A DNA stretch of 31,130 bases from DATLGB01 sp038232275 (GTDB lineage Bacteria; Actinomycetota; Thermoleophilia; Solirubrobacterales; Solirubrobacteraceae). Numbering within the stretch: position 1 is the stretch's first letter; every line of letters begins with the position of its first letter. The notes beneath the pieces are model-generated. The model did not search any database and was not told the DNA's origin. It saw only the letters and a list, made by a program, of their open reading frames with translations. Shown here one piece after another: positions 7,394 through 13,780 of this stretch. Where the stretch lies: assembly GCA_038232275.1 (NCBI GenBank), contig JBBSIC010000037.1, forward strand, positions 1-31,130. The letters run 5' to 3'. The translations under genes were made by a program, and so were the position numbers.

Positions 7394-7983
7394 GCCACAG
7401 GACCGCAGACATCAAGCGCGCCACCGGCGAGACCGACGTCGCCCTGCGGCTCGGCCTCGACGGCACCGGCGCGGGGGCGCGCCGGACCGGGGTCGGCTTC
7501 CTGGATCACATGCTCGACCTGCTCGCGCGCCACGGCTCACTCGACCTCGACGTCACGGTGGCGGGGGATCTCGAGACCGGCTCGCATCACACCGTCGAGG
7601 ACACGGGCATCGTGCTCGGGCAGGCGCTCGACCTGGCGCTGGGCGACCGCTCGGGCATCCGCCGCTACGGGCACGCCGTGATCCCGATGGACGAGGCCCG
7701 CGCCGCCGTGGCGCTCGACGTCAGCGGCCGGCCGCTGTGCGCGTGGGCGGGGATCGCGTTGCCTCCGGGGGACATCGCGGGCTTCGAGCACGAGGCGGCC
7801 CAGGAGTTCTTCCGCGCCGTCGCTGCGAGCGCGCGGCTGACGCTGCACGTCGACGTCCAGGCCGGGACGAACACGCACCACATGATCGAGGCGTGCTTCA
7901 AGGCCTTCGCCCGCGCGCTGCGCGTCGCCGTGAGCGTCGACCCCGACGAGCCCGGCATCCCCTCCACGAAGGGCGTGCTGTGA
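7390..7983 (+). CDS. hisB: imidazoleglycerol-phosphate dehydratase
   Basis: HisB dehydrates imidazole-glycerol phosphate to imidazole-acetol phosphate, using two Mn2+ ions. The 197-residue monofunctional form has no phosphatase domain. Metal-binding signatures are clear: GFLDHMLDLLARHG, SHHTVEDTGIVLGQAL, EHEAAQEFFRA, and GTNTHHMIEACFKAFARALR. Translation begins at GTG 7390, overlapping the hisD stop as GTGA, and the stop overlaps the hisH GTG in the same way. Confidence 0.96.
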   Translation: MSHRTADIKRATGETDVALRLGLDGTGAGARRTGVGFLDHMLDLLARHGSLDLDVTVAGDLETGSHHTVEDTGIVLGQALDLALGDRSGIRRYGHAVIPMDEARAAVALDVSGRPLCAWAGIALPPGDIAGFEHEAAQEFFRAVAASARLTLHVDVQAGTNTHHMIEACFKAFARALRVAVSVDPDEPGIPSTKGVL

Positions 7984-8600
7984 TCGCGGTCGTCGACTAT
8001 GGGATGGGCAACCGGCGCAGCGTCGAGAAGGCGCTCGAGCACGTCGGCGCAGCCGCCGTCATCACGCGCGACCACGACGAGATCCGGTCGGCCGCCGGCG
8101 TCGTCCTGCCGGGCGTGGGCGCGTTCCCGCGCGCGATGGACAACCTGCGCGGACTCGGGCTGGAGCAGGTGCTGGGCGAGCGCGCCGCGGCCGGCGTCCC
8201 GCTGCTCGGCATCTGCCTCGGCATGCAACTGCTCTTCGACGCCTCGTCCGAGCACGGTGGCGCCACAGGCCTCGGCCTGCTGGCAGGCGCCGTCGCCTAC
8301 CTCGACACGGCGGGCAGGCGCCTGCCGCACATCGGCTGGAACCTCGTGACCCTGCGGCGCGAGAGCCGGCTCACGGCCGGCCTCGGCACCGGCGCCGCCT
8401 TCTACCACGTGCACTCGCTGGCCTGCGTGCCCGCAGAGGCCGACGATGTGGTCGGCACCGCGGACTACGGCACGGTCTTCGCCTCGATCGTCGAGCGCGA
8501 CAACGTGTTTGGAGCGCAGTTTCACCCCGAGAAGTCCTCCCGCGACGGGCTGCGGCTGCTGGAGAACTTCGTGGGCATCTGCGCTCCGGTCCCCGCGTGA
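7980..8600 (+). CDS. hisH: imidazole glycerol phosphate synthase, glutaminase subunit (HisH)
   Basis: HisH is the class I glutamine amidotransferase subunit that hydrolyses glutamine and channels ammonia to HisF. The catalytic triad is visible: Cys79 in GICLGMQLLF, His182 and Glu184 in QFHPEKSS. The N-terminus VVDYGMGN and PGVGAF loop are typical, and 206 residues is normal. It starts at GTG 7980 overlapping the hisB stop, and overlaps hisA by 4 bases. Its partner HisF is encoded about 3.6 kb downstream rather than adjacent. Confidence 0.96.
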   Translation: MIAVVDYGMGNRRSVEKALEHVGAAAVITRDHDEIRSAAGVVLPGVGAFPRAMDNLRGLGLEQVLGERAAAGVPLLGICLGMQLLFDASSEHGGATGLGLLAGAVAYLDTAGRRLPHIGWNLVTLRRESRLTAGLGTGAAFYHVHSLACVPAEADDVVGTADYGTVFASIVERDNVFGAQFHPEKSSRDGLRLLENFVGICAPVPA

Positions 8601-9325
8601 TCCTGTACCCGGCGATCGACATCCAGGGCGGGCGGGCGGTGCGGCTCGTGCAGGGCCGCTTCGAGGACGAGACGGTCTACCGCGACGACCCGCTCGAAGC
8701 CGCCCGCGACTGGGTCGCGGCGGGCGCGCGGCACCTGCACGTCGTCGACCTCGACGGCGCGCGCTCCGGCGAGCCGCAGTCGCTCGACCACCTCCGCCGC
8801 ATCGCGGGGGAGACCGGCATGCCGGTCCAGTACGGCGGCGGGCTGCGCACGATCGACGCGGTGCGCGCGGCCTTCGACGCGGGGGCGCAGCGCGCGATCC
8901 TCGGGACCGCGGCGTTCGCGGACGTCGACTTCCTCGACCAGGCGGTCGAGGAGTTCGGCCGGCGGATCGTCGTCTCGGTCGACGTGCGCGGCGGCAACGT
9001 CTCGACGGCGGGCTGGACCGAGACCACGGCGCTGCCGGCCACGGAGGCGATCGTCGCCCTGCAGGACCGCGGCGTGCGCTCCTTCGTGTACACCGACGCC
9101 GACAAGGACGGGATGCTCGAGGGCCCCGACCTCGAAGACGTCCGCACGATCGCGGGCGTCGTGCGCGGGCGCTTCGTGTACTCGGGCGGCATCGGGACCG
9201 CCGATCACCTGCGCGAGCTGGCCGGCCTGGGGTTGCTCAACCTCGCCGGGGTGGTCTCCGGCAAGGCGCTCTACGAGGGCGCGTTCACCATCGCCGAGGG
9301 CACGGCGGCGCTCGCGGGGGAATGA
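8597..9325 (+). CDS. hisA: phosphoribosylformimino-AICAR-phosphate isomerase (HisA), possibly PriA-like
   Basis: HisA is a TIM-barrel isomerase that opens the ProFAR aminoaldose to the PRFAR aminoketose. Catalytic Asp8 (YPAIDIQGGRAVRLVQG) and Asp129 (VVSVDVRGG) are both present, along with phosphate-binding loops QYGGGLRT and YSGGIGT. The 242 residues match the family. In many actinobacteria the equivalent enzyme (PriA) also performs the TrpF reaction; I cannot decide this from sequence alone. It begins at GTG 8597, coupled to hisH, and is the last gene before the convergent winged-helix gene. Confidence 0.94.
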   Translation: MILYPAIDIQGGRAVRLVQGRFEDETVYRDDPLEAARDWVAAGARHLHVVDLDGARSGEPQSLDHLRRIAGETGMPVQYGGGLRTIDAVRAAFDAGAQRAILGTAAFADVDFLDQAVEEFGRRIVVSVDVRGGNVSTAGWTETTALPATEAIVALQDRGVRSFVYTDADKDGMLEGPDLEDVRTIAGVVRGRFVYSGGIGTADHLRELAGLGLLNLAGVVSGKALYEGAFTIAEGTAALAGE

Positions 9326-9337
9326 GGGGGCTTCCGA

Positions 9338-9679
9338 TCAGATCGGCTCGGGCCTGAGCCCGCCGCGCTCCGGGCGCGGCTGCTCGACGCTGGCGATGAT
9401 CTCGCGCAGGGCGGCGATCTCCCCGGCCAGCGCGTCGCGGCCCGCGCGGGTGGGGGTCAGCCACGTCCGCGCCCGCGTTGCGGCCGCATCCTTGTCGACG
9501 GCGATCAACCCGGCCTCCTCGAGCTTGGCCAGGTTGCTCCACAGGTTGCCGTCGGTCAGCTCGAGCGTGTCGCGCAGGTAGGTGAAGTCGGCCCGCCCGC
9601 CCTCGCACAGCACGGCGAGGATCCCCAGGCGGGTGCGCTGGTGCACGGCGTCGTCGAGGCGCCGGCTCGGATGGCTCAT
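9338..9679 (-). CDS. winged-helix DNA-binding regulator
   Basis: This 113-residue protein has a single winged helix-turn-helix fold. RTRLGILAVLCEGGRADFTY, then LRDTLELTDGNLWSNLAKLE (the recognition helix region) and EEAGLIAVDK lead into a wing with TRARTWLTPTRAGRDAL, and a short C-terminal helix follows. This is the layout of small MarR/ArsR/PadR-like regulators (HTH_34-type). It is co-transcribed with an upstream membrane protein (ATGA overlap at 9676-9679) and lies divergent from an ABC exporter. It probably represses one or both units through the inverted repeat at 10262-10278. It has no sensor domain, so any ligand would have to bind the fold itself or act through the membrane partner. 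Confidence 0.85.
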   Translation of the reverse strand: MSHPSRRLDDAVHQRTRLGILAVLCEGGRADFTYLRDTLELTDGNLWSNLAKLEEAGLIAVDKDAAATRARTWLTPTRAGRDALAGEIAALREIIASVEQPRPERGGLRPEPI

Positions 9680-10275
9680 CGCTCCTCGCCGGCCAGGACG
9701 AGCAGGACCCCGACGACGATCAGCCCGGCCCCGAAGAGCACCTCCACCGCCCACGAGGGCGCGCCCCCGGCGGCGGCCACGGTGGTGACGGCGGCGCAGG
9801 CCGCCACGCCGAGGGCCGGCGCGACCCGGCGCTGCAGCACGCCGAAGGCGACATAGCCCGCGACGGCGATCCACACCGGCGCGAGCAGGCCGGCGGGAGC
9901 GCCACCCAGCCTGCCGCCCACGATGCCGGCGGCCAGGCACAGGCACGACAGCATCACCCCGATCATCCACGCCGGCCGGCCCCTGCCGGTGACGCCCCGG
10001 CGCCGGCCCCGGGCCCGGTAGTGCCGGCGCACGGCCAGCAGGCCGGCCGGGGAGGCGAGCAGCCAGTACGCCAGCAGCACGCTCGGACCGAACGCGTCGA
10101 CGAGCACGCCGGCCAGCGCCGTCAGCGACCCGAAGACGATCAGCGGAAACCACGGCGCGCCGAGCGAGCGGCGCGTCGACTGCCGCAGGTCGGCGAGATC
10201 GCCGAGCAGCTCGGTCGCCTGGCGCGGGGACGCCGGTGCGGTGAGGGTCTGGCGGAGGGGGACTTTACGTTGCAA
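9676..10275 (-). CDS. multi-pass membrane protein of unknown function
   Basis: A 199-residue protein with about six predicted membrane segments after a 45-residue cytoplasmic-looking N-terminus that ends LADLRQSTRRSLGAPWFPL. I recall similar proteins paired with small winged-helix regulators in actinobacteria, but do not recognise a named function. The only usable start before the first membrane segment is TTG at 10275, which overlaps the inverted repeat at 10262-10278; this start is therefore uncertain. Its stop overlaps the regulator start by 4 bases (ATGA), so membrane protein and regulator are coupled. It could sense envelope stress or the exporter's substrate and control the regulator, but this is only inference. 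Confidence 0.75.
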   Translation of the reverse strand: MQRKVPLRQTLTAPASPRQATELLGDLADLRQSTRRSLGAPWFPLIVFGSLTALAGVLVDAFGPSVLLAYWLLASPAGLLAVRRHYRARGRRRGVTGRGRPAWMIGVMLSCLCLAAGIVGGRLGGAPAGLLAPVWIAVAGYVAFGVLQRRVAPALGVAACAAVTTVAAAGGAPSWAVEVLFGAGLIVVGVLLVLAGEER

Positions 10276-10278
10276 AGT
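10262..10278. promoter_or_regulatory. inverted repeat over the exporter promoter, probable operator
   Basis: ACTTT (10262-10266) and AAAGT (10274-10278) form an inverted repeat with a 7-base centre. The site covers TTTACG (10264-10269), which stands 17 bases before TAGGGT and is the only -35 candidate, and also the TTG start of the divergent membrane gene. A repressor bound here would block both directions; the winged-helix protein encoded at 9338-9679 is the natural candidate. Confidence 0.55.
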
Positions 10279-10286
10279 TCAGGCGC

Positions 10287-10292
10287 TAGGGT
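10287..10292 (+). promoter_or_regulatory. putative -10 element TAGGGT of the ABC exporter operon
   Basis: TAGGGT is preceded by TTTACG at a 17-base spacing (weak -35, four of six matches to TTGACA) and followed after 7 nt by ATG 10300. It is one of six identical or reverse-complement TAGGGT -10 sites in the window. Confidence 0.6.
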
Positions 10293-10299
10293 GGCGACG

Positions 10300-10356
10300 A
10301 TGGCGCTCGATCGCCAGCCTAGACCCCCGGGAGCACCCGGAGAGGAGCGCCCGTGA
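10300..10356 (+). CDS. leaderless 18-codon upstream ORF (putative leader peptide)
   Basis: The ATG stands 7 nt after TAGGGT, so transcription would start at or next to it. The frame encodes 18 residues, MALDRQPRPPGAPGEERP, rich in Pro, Arg and Gly, and stops at TGA 10354-10356. That stop overlaps the GTG of the next micro-ORF (GTGA), the same coupling used between ordinary genes here. It may act as a translated leader that feeds ribosomes into the downstream genes, with Pro-rich codons giving a possible pausing control. No homologue is known to me; the peptide itself may have no function. Confidence 0.4.
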   Translation: MALDRQPRPPGAPGEERP

Positions 10357-10427
10357 AGCCCCAGTACATCTCGATGGCGGCCGTGTTCGTCATCATCTTC
10401 GTCGTCATCCTGGTCGCCACTCGGTGA
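10353..10427 (+). CDS. 24-residue single-span membrane peptide, unannotated
   Basis: GTG 10353 opens a 24-residue frame starting MKPQYISMAAVF, then an unbroken run of Val, Ile, Phe, Leu and Ala to a final ATR: a short charged N-terminus, one transmembrane helix (about residues 6-22) and a terminal Arg. Codon choice is coding-like (GTC, ATC, TTC, CTG, GCC). A purine-rich AGAGGAG (10341-10347) lies 5 bases upstream. Both ends are coupled: the start overlaps the leader ORF stop, and the stop overlaps the ABC ATPase GTG (GTGA at 10424-10427). It is probably a small partner of the exporter encoded next to it, or a membrane regulator of it. Too short for most gene finders. Confidence 0.6.
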   Translation: MKPQYISMAAVFVIIFVVILVATR

Positions 10428-11356
10428 GTGGCGACCTCGCGGTCAGCGTCTCCGGCCTGCGCAAGCGCTACGGGGAGTTCGAGGCGCTCAAGGGCATCGA
10501 CCTCGAGGTGCGCCGCGGTGAGGTGCTCGGCTTCCTCGGGCCCAACGGGGCCGGGAAGACGACGCTGATCGAGATCCTCGAGGGGTACCGCTCGCGCAGC
10601 GCCGGCGCCGTGCGGGTGCTCGGCGTCGACCCCGCGAAGCCGACACGCAGCTGGCGCGAGCGCATCGGGCTCGTGCTGCAGGAGTGCGAGCTGGACCCGG
10701 TGCTCACGGTCTCCGAGACGCTCAAGCTCTTCGCGAGCTTCTATGACCGACCGCGCCCGATCGCCGAGGTCATCCGGCTCGTCGGCCTCGAGGGCAAGGA
10801 GGGCGCGCGCCTGGCCCGTCTGTCGGGGGGCCAGCGCCGCCGCGCCGACGTCGCCGTGGCGCTCGTCGGCGATCCCGACCTGATCTTCCTCGACGAGCCG
10901 ACGACCGGCTTTGACCCGACCGCTCGCCGCGAGACCTGGAACACGATCGACGGGCTCAAGCAGCTCGGCAAGACCGTGCTGCTGACCACGCACTACATGG
11001 ACGAGGCCCAGCACCTCGCCGACCGCGTGGCGATCATCCGCAGCGGCGAGATCGTCGCCGATGGCCCGCCGGACCAGATCGTCGGCGCGAGCCAGGGGCG
11101 CGCGATCGTCTCGTTCCGCACGCCCGCGGACGCGCTCGACGGGCTGGAGGCGGAGCTCGAGACGCGCCTGCAGCCCAGCGGCGCGCAGACGAGCTTCGAG
11201 GCCGCCGACCCGCAGCAGGCGCTGCTGGTGCTGACGACCTGGGCGGACCGCGAGAACGTGCGCCTCGACGGCCTCGAGGTGCGCCGGCCGAGCCTCGAGG
11301 ACGCCTTCCTCGAGCTCACCTCCTCCGACGCGGATGCCGGCGACGATGGCCGGTAG
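10424..11356 (+). CDS. ABC-2 exporter ATP-binding protein (DrrA-like)
   Basis: This 310-residue ATPase powers an ABC-2 type exporter with the permease encoded next. All motifs are intact: Walker A GPNGAGKTT (39-47), Q-loop Gln86 in VLQECELDP, signature LSGGQ (133-137), Walker B LIFLDEP (153-159) and H-loop His190 in TTHYMDEA. An extra C-terminal domain after about residue 215 (ending RRPSLEDAFLELT) is typical of DrrA/NodI-type drug, polyketide or polysaccharide exporters. The start is GTG 10424, overlapping the 24-residue peptide stop. The transported substrate is not evident. The upstream operator and regulator suggest induction rather than constitutive expression. Confidence 0.93.
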   Translation: MSGDLAVSVSGLRKRYGEFEALKGIDLEVRRGEVLGFLGPNGAGKTTLIEILEGYRSRSAGAVRVLGVDPAKPTRSWRERIGLVLQECELDPVLTVSETLKLFASFYDRPRPIAEVIRLVGLEGKEGARLARLSGGQRRRADVAVALVGDPDLIFLDEPTTGFDPTARRETWNTIDGLKQLGKTVLLTTHYMDEAQHLADRVAIIRSGEIVADGPPDQIVGASQGRAIVSFRTPADALDGLEAELETRLQPSGAQTSFEAADPQQALLVLTTWADRENVRLDGLEVRRPSLEDAFLELTSSDADAGDDGR

Positions 11357-12143
11357 CTACGGGCGGCAGGTCCGCACCCAGGCGCGCTACGCGCTGGTGG
11401 TCAACCTGCGCACGCCGCAGTCGCTGTTCTTCGGCATCGCCTTCCCGATCATCCTGCTGCTGCTGTTCAACTCGATCTTCGCCGGGGCCCACGACGCAAA
11501 CCTGCGCTTCGCGGGGCTGTCGATCGCCCCGCACGCCTACAACACCGCGGGCATGGCGGCCTACGCGGTGATGGTCCAGACCTTCACGTCGCTGGTCATC
11601 ACGATGACCTCGCTGCGCGAGAGCGGCCAGCTCAAGCGCCTGCGCGGCACGCCGCTGGTGGCGTGGACGTTCGTCACCGCCTACATCCTGCGCTGCGTCG
11701 TGCTCGTCGGCGCGGTCGTCGCGACGCTGATGGTGCTCGGGGTCGTCGCCTTCGACGTGCACCTGCGCGCCGCGGCGATCGGCGGCATCGTGATCTACGC
11801 GGCGCTCGGCACCGCGGCGCTCGCGGCGCTCGGCATCGCCGTCACCGCGATCACGCCGACCGCCGACGTCGCCTCCGCCGTCGGGCCGTTCGCCGCGGTG
11901 CTGCTGGCGTTCGTCTCCGGCGTCTTCATCCCGGTCACCCAGCTTCCGCAGGGGCTCGTCGACGTGGGCGACGTGTTCCCGCTGGCGCACCTGGCGACCG
12001 GGCTGCAGCGCTGCCTGGCCGACAACGTCTCGGGGCTCGGGCTCGACGCGACCGACCTCCTGGTGATCGCGGGCTGGATGCTGCTCGGCGCGGCGATCGC
12101 GGCGCGCACGTTCAAGTGGGAGCCGCAGACCTCGCGCGGATAG
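11334..12143 (+). CDS. ABC-2 exporter permease (DrrB-like)
   Basis: This 269-residue integral membrane protein has the ABC-2 permease layout: an N-terminal cytoplasmic helix (RQVRTQARYALVVNLRTPQS) before the first span FFGIAFPIILLLLF, an extracytoplasmic loop, and about five more membrane segments, ending with a short Arg/Lys tail. The central block MTSLRESGQLKRLRGTPL is the conserved cytoplasmic coupling region of this family. The start may be ATG 11334 or ATG 11346; both overlap the ATPase 3' end, and neither has a clear ribosome-binding site. It works with the ATPase as a heterotetramer by family analogy. Confidence 0.9.
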   Translation: MPATMAGSYGRQVRTQARYALVVNLRTPQSLFFGIAFPIILLLLFNSIFAGAHDANLRFAGLSIAPHAYNTAGMAAYAVMVQTFTSLVITMTSLRESGQLKRLRGTPLVAWTFVTAYILRCVVLVGAVVATLMVLGVVAFDVHLRAAAIGGIVIYAALGTAALAALGIAVTAITPTADVASAVGPFAAVLLAFVSGVFIPVTQLPQGLVDVGDVFPLAHLATGLQRCLADNVSGLGLDATDLLVIAGWMLLGAAIAARTFKWEPQTSRG

Positions 12144-12156
12144 CCGGTCGCGCCTC

Positions 12157-12162
12157 TACGCT
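12157..12162 (+). promoter_or_regulatory. putative -10 element TACGCT of hisF
   Basis: TACGCT ends 11 nt before the hisF ATG, the longest spacing in the series. A separate promoter would be needed because hisF is cut off from the other his genes. Confidence 0.4.
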
Positions 12163-12173
12163 CGGCGGGCGCG

Positions 12174-12932
12174 ATGCACTACAAGCGGATCATTCCCTGC
12201 ATGGACGTCGACTCCGGCCGCGTCGTGAAGGGCACGAGGTTCATCGACATCCGTGACGCGGGCGATCCCGTGGAGCTGGCCGCCTACTACGACGCCCACG
12301 GCGCCGACGAGCTGGTCTTCCTCGACATCACGGCCACCTCGGACAAGCGCGCGACGGTCGTCGAGCTCGCGCGCCGCGCCGCCGACGAGGTCTTCGTCCC
12401 GTTCACGATCGGCGGCGGCGTGCGCACGGTCGCCGACGCCCAGGCCGTGCTCGACGCCGGCGCCGACAAGGTGTCGGTCAACTCGGCCGCTGTGGCGCGG
12501 CCCGCGCTGATCGAGGCGATGGCGCGGCACTTCGGCGACCAGTGCGTCGTTCTGGCCATCGACGCGCGCCGCGGCGGCGGCGCGTCGTGGGAGGTCGTGG
12601 TCGCCGGCGGCCGCACGCCGACCGGGCGCGACGCGATCGAGTGGGTGCGCGAGGGCGTCGCGCGCGGGGCCGGCGAGATCCTGCTCACCTCGATGGACCG
12701 CGACGGCACCCAGGACGGCTACGACCTCGAGCTCGTGGCCGCGGTCGCCGCCGCGGTCGATGTCCCGGTGATCGCCTCCGGTGGCGTCGGCGGGCCGCAG
12801 CACATGGCCGACGGCATCAAGGCGGGCGCGGACGCGGTGCTGGCGGCCTCGATCTTCCACTACGGCACCTACTCCGTCGAGGCCGTCCGCGCGCAGCTCG
12901 CGCAGGCCGGCGTGGCGGTCCGCCCGCGATGA
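12174..12932 (+). CDS. hisF: imidazole glycerol phosphate synthase, cyclase subunit (HisF)
   Basis: HisF is the TIM-barrel cyclase that uses ammonia from HisH to convert PRFAR to imidazole-glycerol phosphate and AICAR. Catalytic Asp11 (RIIPCMDVDSGRVVKG) and Asp130 (VVLAIDARRGG) are present, with phosphate loops FTIGGGVRT and IASGGVGGPQHM. The 252 residues are normal for the family. It is displaced from hisA by the ABC-exporter module and has its own -10-like hexamer. Its stop overlaps the ATG of the deacetylase gene (ATGA). Confidence 0.96.
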   Translation: MHYKRIIPCMDVDSGRVVKGTRFIDIRDAGDPVELAAYYDAHGADELVFLDITATSDKRATVVELARRAADEVFVPFTIGGGVRTVADAQAVLDAGADKVSVNSAAVARPALIEAMARHFGDQCVVLAIDARRGGGASWEVVVAGGRTPTGRDAIEWVREGVARGAGEILLTSMDRDGTQDGYDLELVAAVAAAVDVPVIASGGVGGPQHMADGIKAGADAVLAASIFHYGTYSVEAVRAQLAQAGVAVRPR

Positions 12933-13780
12933 GGCGGCTCGCGTGGCTGGCCGCGCTCGCGCTCGCCGGCTGCGGATCGGCGCCCGCGCGCGCGCCGTCC
13001 GCGCGGCACTCGGCCCGGGCCAAGCCGGTGACCCACGGCGGGCAGGCGCCCTCCAGGGGCGCGCTCGGCGCGCACCCGCGCCGCGGCGCCGCGGCGCGCC
13101 ACGCGGCGGTCCCGGTGCTCATGTACCACGTGATCGCCGACGCCCCGGCCGGCACGCCCTACCCCGAGCTGTGGGTCCCGCCCGCGCGCTTCGCCGAGCA
13201 CATGGCGGCCCTGCGCCGGGCGGGGTTCCGCGCCGTCAGCCTGCGGCGCGTCCTGCGCGCCTGGGCGGGCGGCGTCGCGCTGCCCGCCCACCCGGTCGTG
13301 GTCTCCTTCGACGACGGCTACCCGTCGCAGTACCGGGCGGCGTTCCCCGTCCTGCGCCGCGCCGGCTGGCCCGGCGTGCTCAACCTCGAGGTCAACGACG
13401 TCGGGCCGGCGGGGATCCACCCGGCCGAGGTGCGCGCCCTGCTGCGCGCCGGCTGGGAGGTCGACTCCCACACGCTCACCCATCCGGATCTGACAAAGCT
13501 CGGCGAAACGGCCCTGCGCCACGAGCTCGTCGCGTCGCGGGCGGCGCTCCGGCGCCGCTTCGGGCCGCGGACCGCCGCGCTGTTCTGCTATCCGTCCGGC
13601 CGCTACGACGCCCGCGTCGAGCAGGCCGTGCACGCCGCGGGCTACGCCGCCGCGACGACGACCCGGGCGGGGTGGGCGACGCCGCGCGCGGACCGCTTCG
13701 CCCTCCCGCGCGTGCGCGTCGACGGCACGGACACCGCGGCGGCGGTGCTCGCCGCGGTCAGCGCCGCGCGCAGCGGCTGA
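12929..13780 (+). CDS. lipoprotein polysaccharide deacetylase (NodB homology)
   Basis: This 283-residue secreted carbohydrate esterase (CE4) begins with a lipoprotein signal: MRRLAWLAALALAGC, with Cys15 as the lipidation site, followed by a 45-residue Ala/Arg/Ser-rich linker. The catalytic domain starts at VPVLMYHVI (62-70). The metal/base motifs are SFDDGY (Asp128, Asp129) and HTLTH (His181, His185), with CYPSGRYD and RAG further on. Such enzymes remove acetyl groups from peptidoglycan or other polysaccharides on the outer face of the membrane. It is coupled to hisF by an ATGA overlap, which is probably incidental. Its 3' end overlaps the convergent propeller gene by 23 bases. Confidence 0.88.
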   Translation: MRRLAWLAALALAGCGSAPARAPSARHSARAKPVTHGGQAPSRGALGAHPRRGAAARHAAVPVLMYHVIADAPAGTPYPELWVPPARFAEHMAALRRAGFRAVSLRRVLRAWAGGVALPAHPVVVSFDDGYPSQYRAAFPVLRRAGWPGVLNLEVNDVGPAGIHPAEVRALLRAGWEVDSHTLTHPDLTKLGETALRHELVASRAALRRRFGPRTAALFCYPSGRYDARVEQAVHAAGYAAATTTRAGWATPRADRFALPRVRVDGTDTAAAVLAAVSAARSG

